Positions 43,573 to 52,477 of a stretch of DNA of 64,000 nt are shown here, in pieces; positions within the stretch are counted from its first letter, which is position 1, and every line of letters starts with the position of its first letter. Position numbers and translations under genes: made by a program. The DNA comes from CBDBBY01 sp965203215 (lineage in GTDB: Bacteria > Pseudomonadota > Alphaproteobacteria > Rhodobacterales > Rhodobacteraceae), in assembly GCA_965203215.1 (NCBI GenBank), contig CBDBBY010000001.1, positions 3,534,001 through 3,598,000 on the forward strand. The letters are read 5' to 3'. The notes under the pieces are model-generated. The model saw nothing but the letters and a program-made list of their open reading frames with translations, searched no databases and was not told the origin of the DNA.

Positions 43573-44970
43573 ATGGACGAAATAAGGTTAAAGAATTATC
43601 GTTGCTTCAAGGATGAACAAAGAGCGCGCCTAGCGCCTTTGACAATCCTTGTAGGAGAAAATAGCGCGGGAAAATCATCGTTTTTAGCGATGGTGAGAGC
43701 GCTATGGGATATATTTTATAATCATAAAGTGCCCAACTTTAATGAAGATCCTTTTGATTTTGGGACATTCCATAATATAATTTTTTCAGATTTCAACGAA
43801 CGGGCTAGCGACTCTTTTGAAGCCGGATTTAGAATCGAAAACGAAACAGAAGAGTCGAAAGATTGCCTACCAATTGAGTTCGGAGTTGAATTTGGCAAAA
43901 GCGGAACAGCGCCGTTTCCAAACAAACTCACTATATCAAGCGAAAAAAGGGAATTAATGTTTACATTATTTTTGGACGATACGCTAACTCGCATAGGCAT
44001 ACAAACAAAAAGCGGTAGATGGAGATCGGAAGCAGTACCAAGATACATTAGACCATTTGAAGCAAATCGATTAACACCCTTGCTTCGTATTCTGGAAAGT
44101 ATGAAACCAGTTACCCTCACATCCAATTCTGAATTATGGGAAAATAAAGGAATTGAATACACATCGCTATCAAATCTTGGTTCAAATCACATTAGCGAAA
44201 ATGACTGGCGCCAAATTGAAAAGTTGCTATTTGAGGCAACATTCCCTAGTACGTTTTCCTTTCTTTCCCTTACAGATGCACATCTTCCCTACGCTAGTTC
44301 ACCGATACGCTCCAAACCAATGCGGATATATCAACCCAAGCTACTTACTTGGGATTCGGAAGGGAATTTTGCTCCGATGTACTTAGCGAATCTCTTTGAG
44401 ACGGAACGAGGCAATTGGGATGCACTTAAAGCGAAAATTGATGCATTTGGATCGGAATCCGGTCTTTTTGAAGAGATTTTAATACATACATTTGGACAGA
44501 ACGATGGCGGACCATTTGAGGTGCAGGTTCGTAAAGCCAGCAAGAGGGTAAAAGGTAAAAACCGGAATTTGATTGATGTAGGCTATGGCGTCAGCCAGAT
44601 ATTGCCGATCGTAATCGAGTTGGTGCGCAGTGACTCTACACAGTTGTTACTGCTACAGCAGCCGGAGGTCCATTTGCATCCGAGTGCTCAAGCTGCCCTA
44701 GGAAGTTTGTTGTTGCAAAATGCGCACAAAAAACGAATTGTTATAGTTGAGAGCCATAGCGATCACCTTCTAAATAGGATACGCATGGACTTGCGCGATG
44801 GGGTGAGTAGCCGGAAGCCGGAGGATGTTTCGATTTTGTACTTTGAGAATTCTGACTTGAGTTCAAGGATTCATTCTTTAAGGATAGACGAACAGGGAAA
44901 CGTGCTGGATGCGCCTCAAAGTTACGGCCGTTTCTTTATGGATGAAACAAAGAGATCGTTGAATTTATAA
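43573..44970 (+). CDS. SMC/OLD-like AAA ATPase, first gene of ATPase-PIN pair
   Basis: A 465-residue ABC-class ATPase: IRLKNYRCFKDEQ start, Walker A LVGENSAGKSSFLAMVRAL at about residues 26-44, signature region DVGYGVSQILPIVIEL at about 336-351, Walker B LLLQQPEVHLHPSAQA at about 357-372, and His switch VIVESHSDHLLNRIR at about 392-406. The C-terminal part resembles DUF3696 ATPases. Such proteins commonly serve as sensors in two-gene defence systems. The start of the PIN-domain gene overlaps the stop by one base (TAATG). The gene is markedly AT-rich, suggesting acquisition. Confidence 0.82.
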   Translation: MDEIRLKNYRCFKDEQRARLAPLTILVGENSAGKSSFLAMVRALWDIFYNHKVPNFNEDPFDFGTFHNIIFSDFNERASDSFEAGFRIENETEESKDCLPIEFGVEFGKSGTAPFPNKLTISSEKRELMFTLFLDDTLTRIGIQTKSGRWRSEAVPRYIRPFEANRLTPLLRILESMKPVTLTSNSELWENKGIEYTSLSNLGSNHISENDWRQIEKLLFEATFPSTFSFLSLTDAHLPYASSPIRSKPMRIYQPKLLTWDSEGNFAPMYLANLFETERGNWDALKAKIDAFGSESGLFEEILIHTFGQNDGGPFEVQVRKASKRVKGKNRNLIDVGYGVSQILPIVIELVRSDSTQLLLLQQPEVHLHPSAQAALGSLLLQNAHKKRIVIVESHSDHLLNRIRMDLRDGVSSRKPEDVSILYFENSDLSSRIHSLRIDEQGNVLDAPQSYGRFFMDETKRSLNL

Positions 44971-45431
44971 TGTGCGCAATCCTTGATGCAAGCGTATGCA
45001 GCATGGTATTCGATGGTGACGACCGTCCGGAGGCAGGAAAGGTATTTTTTGAGTGGATTCACAGTGGTAAAGGAAGGTTAGTTATTGGAGGTAGGTTGCG
45101 ACGTGAACTTTTCAAAAACACCAAGTTTAAAGACTGGGCTGCAACAGCAGTTAATTACGGTTTTTTGAAAGATTGCGACGATGCTAAAGTAAAACAATGT
45201 GAAGATACTATAACTAATCTTGAGTCAAACGATTCTCATATCATCGCGTTAGCACTAGTGAGCCATGCGCGGTTGCTTTGTACAGGCGATAGAGATTTGA
45301 TGAAGGACTTCAAGAATAGAAAATTGATTCGTAGCCCAAGGAGCTCCATCTATTCCATTGAACTTGGATTTAGATTTGACAAGAGGAAACGACGAGACTT
45401 CCTCGAGCGCTGCAATTGCGATGACGATTGA
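44970..45431 (+). CDS. PIN-domain nuclease-like protein, partner of the ATPase
   Basis: A 153-residue protein with a PIN-like arrangement of acidic residues: ILDASV at residues 4-9, ESNDSHIIALAL at about 88-99, and CTGDRDLMKDFKNRKLI at about 106-122. These are the usual positions of the metal-binding carboxylates. PIN proteins are Mg-dependent RNA- or DNA-cleaving nucleases. It is coupled to the ATPase by a TAATG overlap. Most likely it is an effector released or activated by the ATPase (inference). Ordinary VapC toxins are shorter and paired with small antitoxins instead. Confidence 0.7.
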   Translation: MCAILDASVCSMVFDGDDRPEAGKVFFEWIHSGKGRLVIGGRLRRELFKNTKFKDWAATAVNYGFLKDCDDAKVKQCEDTITNLESNDSHIIALALVSHARLLCTGDRDLMKDFKNRKLIRSPRSSIYSIELGFRFDKRKRRDFLERCNCDDD

Positions 45432-45537
45432 TCTAAGCTGTTTTTGACGGGATGGAAAAAGTGAGAGGTGCCACGGGATGCAATCCCCGTGTTCAACAGT
45501 GGAATTGAGTTTGGATGATTCCTGGAACAAATAGGCT

Positions 45538-45777
45538 TTGGCAAGACAGGCGCAAGCACGGCGTTGGAATCCGACAAATGGTTCGGAACGCGTGCACTCG
45601 TGCGGCGGCAGGAGGAATTGGCAGTCGGTAGCGGACGAGGAAGCGCCGTTACACTGGAAAGGTAATCGACTTGAGACTGTTGGACAGGCGTTGGCCAATG
45701 GCCCTTCGACTATTTGTGAGCCATTCACGACAGCAAAGGGAAGCATCGGTGCCGCATTGGAAGTGAGCAAACGGTGA
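45538..45777 (+). CDS. Hypothetical ORF upstream of ParB-like gene
   Basis: A 79-residue frame from TTG 45538 whose TGA overlaps the GTG start of the ParB-like gene (GTGA). The same frame continues upstream of an in-frame TAG near 45530 with coding-like text (STVELSLDDSWNK), so it may be an interrupted gene. No family is recognised (HSCGGRRNWQSVADEEAPLH, GQALANGPSTICEPF). The overlap favours a real coupled gene or its remnant. Confidence 0.3.
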   Translation: MARQAQARRWNPTNGSERVHSCGGRRNWQSVADEEAPLHWKGNRLETVGQALANGPSTICEPFTTAKGSIGAALEVSKR

Positions 45778-46901
45778 ATAAGATAGAATATCGACGAGTA
45801 TCCACAAAGCCTAGCAAGCTACAACTGGATTTGCTTAATCCGCGCTTTGGCTATAAACAGGTGTCATCCCAGAAGGAAGCTCTTGAATTGCTTGTAAAAT
45901 GGGCAAGACTTAGCGAACTTTGGCACTCAATCATGGCTCAAGGATGGTTGGACTTCGAGCCGATCGTATGCATGGCATCTAAAGAGGATGCTGGCTACTT
46001 CACCGTACTTGACGGCAATAGGCGAGTTGCGTCGATCAAGACGCTGATAGATCCGGAGCTTCTCGAAAGGCCCTATAGGGATCGCGTACCTGGTATTTCG
46101 AAAAGTTTCTGCACTGATCTTGAGCGAATTGATATAGTGGTCGTAGATGACAGAAGGGATGTTGATGCATATGTCGGTTTTAAGCATATCAAAGGGCCAG
46201 CGTGTTGGGGCTCATTGTCGAGGGCAAAATTTACAGCCGGCACGTATCGGCGGTTAGTTCAGGCCGGTGAACTTGGAAAGAAGGCACTCGATACAACCGC
46301 GAAGACGCTCGGGTACTCGACTACTACTTCCATGCTGATATTAATCGTTGCGACTGAAATCTTGGAACAGGCAATACGCCTCAAATTCGTAGAAAGAGAG
46401 GAAGTAGAAACAAACAGGCTGGACTTCTCCCGCCTATACACTATGTTACCTCACCCGGCTACTCGATCATTTTTGGGCTGGGGAACCGATGTATTGAATG
46501 TCTGTCTCGTAAAATCAGATCCCGTATCAGAAGAATATGTTGAGAATCTTAGGTATTTAATAGGTTGGCTATTTGGGACGGAAGGTGTTTCAAAGGTGAT
46601 ATCTGCACAGAGCTTTGATGTACCTAAACTGCAACGAATACTGACTCATATTCCTGCGACGGAGACGCTGAAAATAACTGGTAACTTTAAGCAAGCTTCA
46701 GCAAAGGCTGACACTGACGTAGATTACTGGAGATCTCGCCTAATTGCGTCCGAGAACCAAGCTAAGAACCTTTTAATGGATCTCTATGAAATACAATCAC
46801 AGCTTGGGGAGGAACAGGTACAAGACGCAATAAAACGTTGTAGCACATTAAAGTCAACGTACAATACTCTTTTGGCGTCATTGAAGACTTATGAGGCGTG
46901 A
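45774..46901 (+). CDS. ParB-like (ParB/Srx-fold) protein, copy 1
   Basis: A 375-residue protein with a ParB-type N-terminal domain: LDLLNPRFGY at about residues 19-28 and FTVLDGNRRVASIKTL at about 77-92. The central part has VGFKHIKGPACWGSLSRAKF at about 137-156 and the C-terminal part is helical. ParB-fold proteins bind nucleotides and DNA; stand-alone forms occur in mobile DNA and some defence loci. The start is GTG. It is homologous along its whole length to the protein at 57.2-58.4 kb. It lies between the ATPase-PIN pair and a restriction-modification system. Function unknown. Confidence 0.68.
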   Translation: MNKIEYRRVSTKPSKLQLDLLNPRFGYKQVSSQKEALELLVKWARLSELWHSIMAQGWLDFEPIVCMASKEDAGYFTVLDGNRRVASIKTLIDPELLERPYRDRVPGISKSFCTDLERIDIVVVDDRRDVDAYVGFKHIKGPACWGSLSRAKFTAGTYRRLVQAGELGKKALDTTAKTLGYSTTTSMLILIVATEILEQAIRLKFVEREEVETNRLDFSRLYTMLPHPATRSFLGWGTDVLNVCLVKSDPVSEEYVENLRYLIGWLFGTEGVSKVISAQSFDVPKLQRILTHIPATETLKITGNFKQASAKADTDVDYWRSRLIASENQAKNLLMDLYEIQSQLGEEQVQDAIKRCSTLKSTYNTLLASLKTYEA

Positions 46902-47596
46902 ATTTGAACGATTCACTCGCTCTGGTTCAATCGAATTTACCGGCTCGGCGATAGAAGATTTGTAAAAAGAACGCTGTCGCTTACCCCGTAGGGCTACAAA
47001 TAAATGAAAAGCAATTGGATCGATCAATTGAGGCAGACGGAACGACCTAAATGTAGAAAGATATGAAATAGTCGACATTCGAAAAGGCGAATTTCGGAAC
47101 GAAAGTTCGTTCGCAGCGTACCCGACACTGTCGGTTATCGCAAGCATAAACGATGACGTTTGCGATCCCTTCAATCTATATACCTAAAGTGAACCTATGC
47201 TGGTTCAAAAAAGACAATGCGTTGCTTCATCCTATAATCAACTGTTGCATAACGTTGTTGCTATTGTTTGAAGATCAAAGAATTCTCCAAGACGAGACCG
47301 TGCCGAGATCTGCGACGCGGCCAAAATGGTCGGGTTTTGAACGAGCACATAAGTTGTCTTGCAGCTCCCGGAATTCAGCTGGCATTAGTGCGGCAATGCA
47401 AGCACTCTGTTCGAATTGGCGGTTACTTCAACGACACTTGGGAGCTATGAATGAACGCTCAGGAGATTTTAAGTGGTTCACATTCCAAATGCAGAACTTA
47501 CATGTCTGGCGAATAGATTATTTGAAAAATCAAAGTTCCAATGAAGTAGAAAAAGAATTTCTGATCGAAAAATATATTACAAAATTTCTTTGCCAG
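46902..47596. other. AT-rich interval without supported gene
   Basis: About 700 AT-rich bases. A plus-strand frame ending at 47626 reads plausibly over its last 60 residues (SGDFKWFTFQMQNLHVW..) but overlaps the NotI-like gene end and has no family. No RNA or repeats are seen. Confidence 0.35.
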
Positions 47597-48418
47597 CTAC
47601 TCAATTGGTATCAACTTATTGCGTAATGTGTTTTCGAAATCTTGACGATTTACTGTTTTTGCTGACAGAAGTTTATTGCTTGAATCCTCAAGAGAAAGTA
47701 CTTCCCAGTGAAACCTTTGAAGTGTGTAGTCATCATTAATTCTCGGAACAAGCCAGATAATATCTCCATCATTCAAGTCCGTTGACGGTTCTTCTGAAGG
47801 TCCGCCGATGGCGTGGAAGAAAGGCTGGTCTACAGCTACGGCGAGTTTTGTTCCCCAACGTCTAAGCGTTGGGACCTTCACTTGAAGTTGTGGCATTAGC
47901 CTTTTTGCACTGGACGAACGCCAGTCCGGGCGGCGTAATGCAGTGGGTTGGGGAGGAACGACATCGTGGCTGCGTAGAATAAGTTGGAAATCTGATTGCA
48001 TACCCTCGCCTGAAAAATAGACTGCTTGCATTTCCAATCCGTACCACGAACTCGCTTCTTCGTCGTTTGCTACGACAAGGTCAATTCGTCCTGCTGATCG
48101 ATTTGTGGTAGGAGAGCGCATGAAGGGAACTTCACGAGCAAGATAGGCATCATTGAAATTCACAATTTCGGCCAACCAATTTGGTATCAAATTATCTTCG
48201 GCGAACCTATTTGGGCAGATTGTTACCGGCGTGCTGTCCGGGATTTGGAGAGAACAGACTCCACCTTTCTTGCTGCATGCGCGGTCGTCTTTTTGAAACG
48301 GGCATTTTGGAATTTGGGAGTTTCCGAGGGCGGCGTTCGCCAATTCCTGCCGACGCGCGGGCGACATCCGGACAAATGGTTCTCCGTACCACTCGGCGAT
48401 TTGGTAACGGAACATCAC
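47597..48418 (-). CDS. NotI-family type II restriction endonuclease
   Basis: A 273-residue NotI-like endonuclease. Four Cys residues for the structural iron site are visible in KCPFQ, ACSKKGGVCSL and ICPNRF between about residues 39 and 70. The PD-(D/E)XK core reads GRIDLVVAN (Asp at about 112) and YGLEMQAVYF (Glu and Gln at about 128-130), matching the D...ExQ catalytic triad of NotI. NotI cuts GCGGCCGC; the site here may differ. The ATG overlaps the preceding methylase stop by 4 bases. Confidence 0.87.
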   Translation of the reverse strand: MMFRYQIAEWYGEPFVRMSPARRQELANAALGNSQIPKCPFQKDDRACSKKGGVCSLQIPDSTPVTICPNRFAEDNLIPNWLAEIVNFNDAYLAREVPFMRSPTTNRSAGRIDLVVANDEEASSWYGLEMQAVYFSGEGMQSDFQLILRSHDVVPPQPTALRRPDWRSSSAKRLMPQLQVKVPTLRRWGTKLAVAVDQPFFHAIGGPSEEPSTDLNDGDIIWLVPRINDDYTLQRFHWEVLSLEDSSNKLLSAKTVNRQDFENTLRNKLIPIE

Positions 48419-49290
48419 GCGAACAGCGGCTCGGCGGTAATTACGAGTTCCGGAAGTAGGTTGTGGTGTCCGGTCTTCATGGACAAGCTTACGGCATGGA
48501 ACGAGTGCTTGCGGACAAGTTCCAAGATTTCGGAGGCTGCGTCATAGGTCATCATGAAATTGGAGTTGTGCTCTTTCATCATTGAAAATAGTCGAGCATG
48601 ATCAATGCTCGAATGGGAATACAATCTGGACCCGGCGCACTTTCCGCCGCGCGCAGTGTACGGGGGATCCAAAAATATCGCGGCTTTTCTCCCCCAACCC
48701 CGAGCCAAAATAGGCAAGATCTTCATTCCATCGCCTTCAAGAAAGGTAATGCGTTCTACATATTCCTGAATCGTGCTCAAGCGGGCGGCAAGGGTTTCCG
48801 GGTACCAGCGCGACTTGACTCCGCGCCCATTTTCACCATCCCGGGAGAACGATGCCCCGGGCGCCAATATGCCGCCTCGTCTAGTGCGGTTGAACACGAG
48901 AGTTCGGAATCCGTGTTCCAATACGTTCGAAGGCATGAACTCCTCTAGCTCTCGAAGCCGCTCTACCGTCGGGTGGAATTGCATGATCCGTTCCTGCAGT
49001 TCGCCCTTGTTTTCCAGTGCTGATCGCCAAAACGCCGCGACATCGCGATCAATCTCGATCATGACTGCGGTATTGACCAAGTCCTCCATAACACCGGTGA
49101 GAGAGACAATCGCTCCTCCTGCAAATGGCTCGATTAGGATTTCAGGTTTGGTGCGTCGCAACCACTCTCGAATATGCGGAACCAGCCATGTCTTGCCGCC
49201 GGGATAACGCAGAGGACTTCTCTGCGGAACCGTTGCGACATTGACGGCTGGGAGCCGCGAAACCGGAATATTTGCTGAAATCGCGTTCAT
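48415..49290 (-). CDS. D12-class (Dam-like) DNA adenine methyltransferase
   Basis: A 291-residue alpha-class methylase: motif X LRYPGGKTWLVPHI at about residues 27-40, motif I LIEPFAGGAIVSL at about 52-64, and catalytic motif IV FLDPPYTARG at about 208-217. D12 enzymes methylate adenine N6. As the first gene of an overlapping pair with the NotI-like nuclease it should protect the host sites. This is noteworthy because NotI-type sites contain no adenine. The target of both enzymes may therefore contain A. Confidence 0.87.
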   Translation of the reverse strand: MNAISANIPVSRLPAVNVATVPQRSPLRYPGGKTWLVPHIREWLRRTKPEILIEPFAGGAIVSLTGVMEDLVNTAVMIEIDRDVAAFWRSALENKGELQERIMQFHPTVERLRELEEFMPSNVLEHGFRTLVFNRTRRGGILAPGASFSRDGENGRGVKSRWYPETLAARLSTIQEYVERITFLEGDGMKILPILARGWGRKAAIFLDPPYTARGGKCAGSRLYSHSSIDHARLFSMMKEHNSNFMMTYDAASEILELVRKHSFHAVSLSMKTGHHNLLPELVITAEPLFA

Positions 49291-49756
49291 TGTCAGACCT
49301 TATTCTTCAAGCTGAACCGAACAAAATATGAATAAAAGCAACAGCGGTCATCCTTCAAACGTGCATTGCTTGCGACCATGTTGCCATTTTCTGCTCAGTT
49401 GATGGCCCTAATTCTTTCGTCCTTCCTATTGCTGAAATTTGTAGACCTCTCAATGGCCAGTGTCCTGACGGACAGAACTGACCTTCATTCGACCGCCTTT
49501 CCAATTTGATCGTTGCGTACGTCAATTATCTGCCACCTCGGAAGTCCGGACAATAGCTTGCCGTCTTTCAGAAGACTACCCTTAAATAGCGTTGCAGCCT
49601 GCCCCATGTAGAGAATGTTCGATCCAAGCGCTGAAGCGCGAGAACAAGAAACGGTTCACAGACAATGAAATCTTGTCGAAAGTGCTGCCCTGTTACGCTC
49701 GGGCTAAGATCGACCGCCCGATCCTCGAATTATCGTCTTCATCATAGTTCGCGCGC
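49291..49756. other. Interval with an unidentified 3' gene fragment
   Basis: No intact gene. On the minus strand, about 49662-49498, an open frame reads ASALGSNILYMGQAATLFKG, then SLLKDGKLLSGLP and RWQIIDVRNDQIGKAVE before TGA. It looks like the end of a protein of unknown family. The remainder shows nothing. Confidence 0.3.
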
Positions 49757-50280
49757 TACGCGAGGTACAAACAAGTGTTTTTGAGGGAATTCATGGAGCT
49801 CAAGGGCGCGATCATGGATGCCTCGAAGAAGTCTCCGCCGCATCTGGTGCAGGCGTTCGAGCCCCGGGCCGGACTGGTTCTTGGCCAAGTCAAGGTCGAC
49901 GGGAAGTCGAACGAGATTACTGCGATCCCCGCGCTTATGGAAATGCTGGATCTGGCCGGGCGCACGGCGGCGGCCGACGCCATGCACTCCCAGTGCGAGA
50001 CTTCGCGCGGATCGTGGAGAAGGGCGGAGACTGCGTCCTGTCGGCGAAGGGCAGCCAAGAAACGCTCCACGAGGACGTTCAGGTCTGGTTCTCCGATCCC
50101 GAGGCGCCGAAGGAAATGGCTTCTCGTCAGCATGTTGACGGCGGTCACGGGCGGGTCGAGACGAGCGTCACGACGGTCTCGCACGATGTCGGCTGGCTAC
50201 AGGATCGGCATGATTGGCCCGGCCTCAAGGCCAGCGGCAAGATCGATGTCGTTCGCGAACTGAAGGGAAGGAGCGGATAT
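49757..50280 (+). pseudogene. ISAs1-family transposase remnant
   Basis: The middle of an ISAs1-type DDE transposase is spread over two frames. It begins with LVQAFEPRAGLVLGQVKVDG and KSNEITAIPALMEMLDL, then AADAMHSQ (catalytic Asp). After a frameshift near 49985 it continues with RDFARIVEKGGDCVLSAKGS, QETLHEDVQVWF and HGRVETSVTTVSHDVGWLQ. Both ends are missing, so no terminal repeats can be assigned. Confidence 0.75.
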
Positions 50281-50726
50281 GCGGAACTCTCGGCACTCAC
50301 TTGTGACAATGAAGGAGGAGCTGTGACCGGGGTTCGGCTTTCGCTCCGGAATCGAGAGCGGAGGCAGGCGGCGCCGGAGACGCGGGAAAAACCGAGGACA
50401 GTGCAAGGGCAAACGGTCGTCGAGACGGGATCGGGAAAACCAGTGGGCGTTCGAGGCGCCTCCGAGCGCGCAAGAGCGATATGGACCCGGTTCGCGCATC
50501 TCTATGCGGGCCAGCGGCAACCCACAATGCGCCGCTGCATCACAAACAGGCCGGACACACGACAGTGCTTTTTCCGCCGCTTGGAGCCAGACAAGGAAAC
50601 TGAACCCCTTTCGCAGGGGGCGTCCACACGCGAGAGCCCTGCCCGAACCCGTACAATTTCTTGTGCGCGTCGAGGCGATTTGTTAAGGTTCCAAATAATC
50701 CACACAATTAACAACGGAGACCCAAA
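50281..50726. other. Interval upstream of PotD-like gene
   Basis: No gene is recognised. The last 40 bases hold the promoter-proximal region of the binding-protein gene, with AACGGAG as ribosome binding site. Confidence 0.4.
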
Positions 50727-51737
50727 ATGGCTTCCCGCACGACTTCCAAGATTGCAATCTGCATGGGCGCGCTTTGCGCCGCAGGTGCCGCCGCGGCAGG
50801 CGAGGTTCGGCTGCTGTCTTTCGAGGGCTACGCCGATGATTCGTGGCGCGTGCCGTTTGAAGAGACCTCAGGGTGCAGCGTATCGGTCAGCTATGTGGGC
50901 GGCGTCGATGAGATGTTCGCCAAAATGGCTGGCTCTGATGGCGCCGATTTTGACTTGGTCTCGATCGATACCAGCCTGTTCCCGCGATACTCCGAGGCGG
51001 GTTTGATCCAGCCCTACGACGAAGCGAAAATTCCCAATCTCGCCAACCTACTCCCCGCATTTCAAAACGTTGATGCGGTAATGGACGGAGACAACCTTCT
51101 CGGTGTCCCAGTAGCTTGGGGGTCGCTGGGTCTGATCTATGACCAGGATGAGCTGGCCGAAGCTCCTACGAGCTGGGCGGCAATGTGGGACCCGGCAAAT
51201 GCCCAGCGCGTTATCGCGCTGGACGATTCCAACAATAACTTTGTCATGGTGTCACTTTTGCTTGGGTTTGAAGACCCCTTCAACTTGGACGAAGAACAGA
51301 TGGCGCTGGCGAGAGATAAACTGATCGAGCTCAAGGGCAATCTTCTCAGCTACTACGCCGGATTTGATGAAGGCGTTGCCGTTTGGGAAAGCGGCGCAGC
51401 AATAATGATGTTCTCGATGGGTGAACCGCAAATCGGACAGTTGCGCGAAAAAGGCTATAATGCAGTTTATTCGATCCCGCAGGAAGGCGCAGTGGGATGG
51501 CTCGATACCTGGGCGCTTTCGGCGGGGGCTGAGGATGTGGCCTGCGCTCACGCTTGGGTCGACTACTTTCTTCGGCGCGATGTCGGCGCTGAATTGAATG
51601 CCAAGTATGGCTATGGCCCAACAACGGTAGTCGCAGAAGGTATGGACTATGCGGATAATCTGGTCTGGCTGGTACCGGTCGAAGACATGGACGCCCGCGT
51701 TCGCCTTTGGAACGAAGTCAAAGCTGCGGTTCAGTAA
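50727..51737 (+). CDS. PotD-like ABC transporter periplasmic binding protein
   Basis: A 336-residue solute-binding protein of the spermidine/putrescine-type cluster. It has a signal peptide (MASRTTSKIAICMGALCAAG..., cleavage near AAAAG), then EVRLLSFEGYADDSW, DFDLVSIDTSLFPRYSEAGL, and VAWGSLGLIYDQDEL, the typical hinge region. It should deliver a small charged solute to the ATPase/permease genes at 53.7-56.3 kb. About 740 bases, including a transposase fragment, separate it from them, so it may have been split from its operon. Confidence 0.83.
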   Translation: MASRTTSKIAICMGALCAAGAAAAGEVRLLSFEGYADDSWRVPFEETSGCSVSVSYVGGVDEMFAKMAGSDGADFDLVSIDTSLFPRYSEAGLIQPYDEAKIPNLANLLPAFQNVDAVMDGDNLLGVPVAWGSLGLIYDQDELAEAPTSWAAMWDPANAQRVIALDDSNNNFVMVSLLLGFEDPFNLDEEQMALARDKLIELKGNLLSYYAGFDEGVAVWESGAAIMMFSMGEPQIGQLREKGYNAVYSIPQEGAVGWLDTWALSAGAEDVACAHAWVDYFLRRDVGAELNAKYGYGPTTVVAEGMDYADNLVWLVPVEDMDARVRLWNEVKAAVQ

Positions 51738-51947
51738 GTAGCGTCCAGCGGAGAAGCTGTCGATTCAGGACAGGCCATCAGGTGCCCGGAGCGGTTCGGA
51801 GGGTCTTCAAGTATGTTTTCAGAGCGGAAACGATGCCGACCATGGGGGCCGGCATTCCCGCGTCCGTCGCGATTTTCCGGGGAGTCGTCGCAGGCTCCGC
51901 CGCTTGCCGCCTAACGGCCGCCAGTTTTTCGGGGTGAGGTGCCACGC

Positions 51948-52230
51948 TCAGTCGGCGAATTTTCGTCGTCTCCGCTCGCGTTCCTTCTCGCGCAGGGTCA
52001 TTCTGACCCAGTGGATGTTGAAGGCGAGGGCGGAGAGGTCGACCGCTAGTTCGCACCCGTCTGAGCCGCGCCGCCGGATCCGGTTTAACCCACGGTGCTC
52101 CAGCTTGTTGACCGCCGACTCTGCCTCGGAATGCTTCCTCCGCGCCGCCTCGTTCTTGTAGATCGCCTGAAGACCGATCAGAAGTGCCGGGATGCCGTCT
52201 CGGGACTTCAGTCCAGCCTGACCTTCTCGA
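51948..52230 (-). pseudogene. Transposase C-terminal fragment (IS5/IS1182-like)
   Basis: A minus-strand frame ending at 51948 reads like the final part of a DDE transposase: RDGIPALLIGLQAIYKNEAA, SEAESAVNKLEHRGLNRIRR, and GCELAVDLSALAFNIHWVRM. The catalytic Glu-bearing helix is included but the catalytic Asp residues are absent. No ends are identifiable. The rest of 51738-52477 shows no gene. The fragment interrupts the PotD-like to enolase-like gene order. Confidence 0.6.
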
Positions 52231-52477
52231 TAGGGACGAACACCAGCGAACGCCGCAAATCGATGACATTCCGCTCGCGAAAATCCTTCAAAAATTCGCT
52301 CAAAAACGGCCTTTGGTGCGGCAACACCGCGGAAGCATGGCAAATCGTGCGATTCCTTGCAAGCAAAACCCCGCGATTCAATCCAAAGATTCAAAGCATT
52401 GAGGGATTTTCAATCGGTCGCTAATTTGAAATCGCGCGCCCCGGGAGATCTCCTCCCAATTTCGACAAGGAAAAACA

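Noticed and set aside
43573..45431. Assignment of the ATPase pair to PARIS or Gabija
   Set aside because: The second protein has PIN-like acidic motifs and no TOPRIM, UvrD or DUF4435 features.
44970..45431. PIN protein as an ordinary VapC toxin
   Set aside because: There is no small VapB-like antitoxin upstream; it is instead coupled to a 465-residue ATPase.
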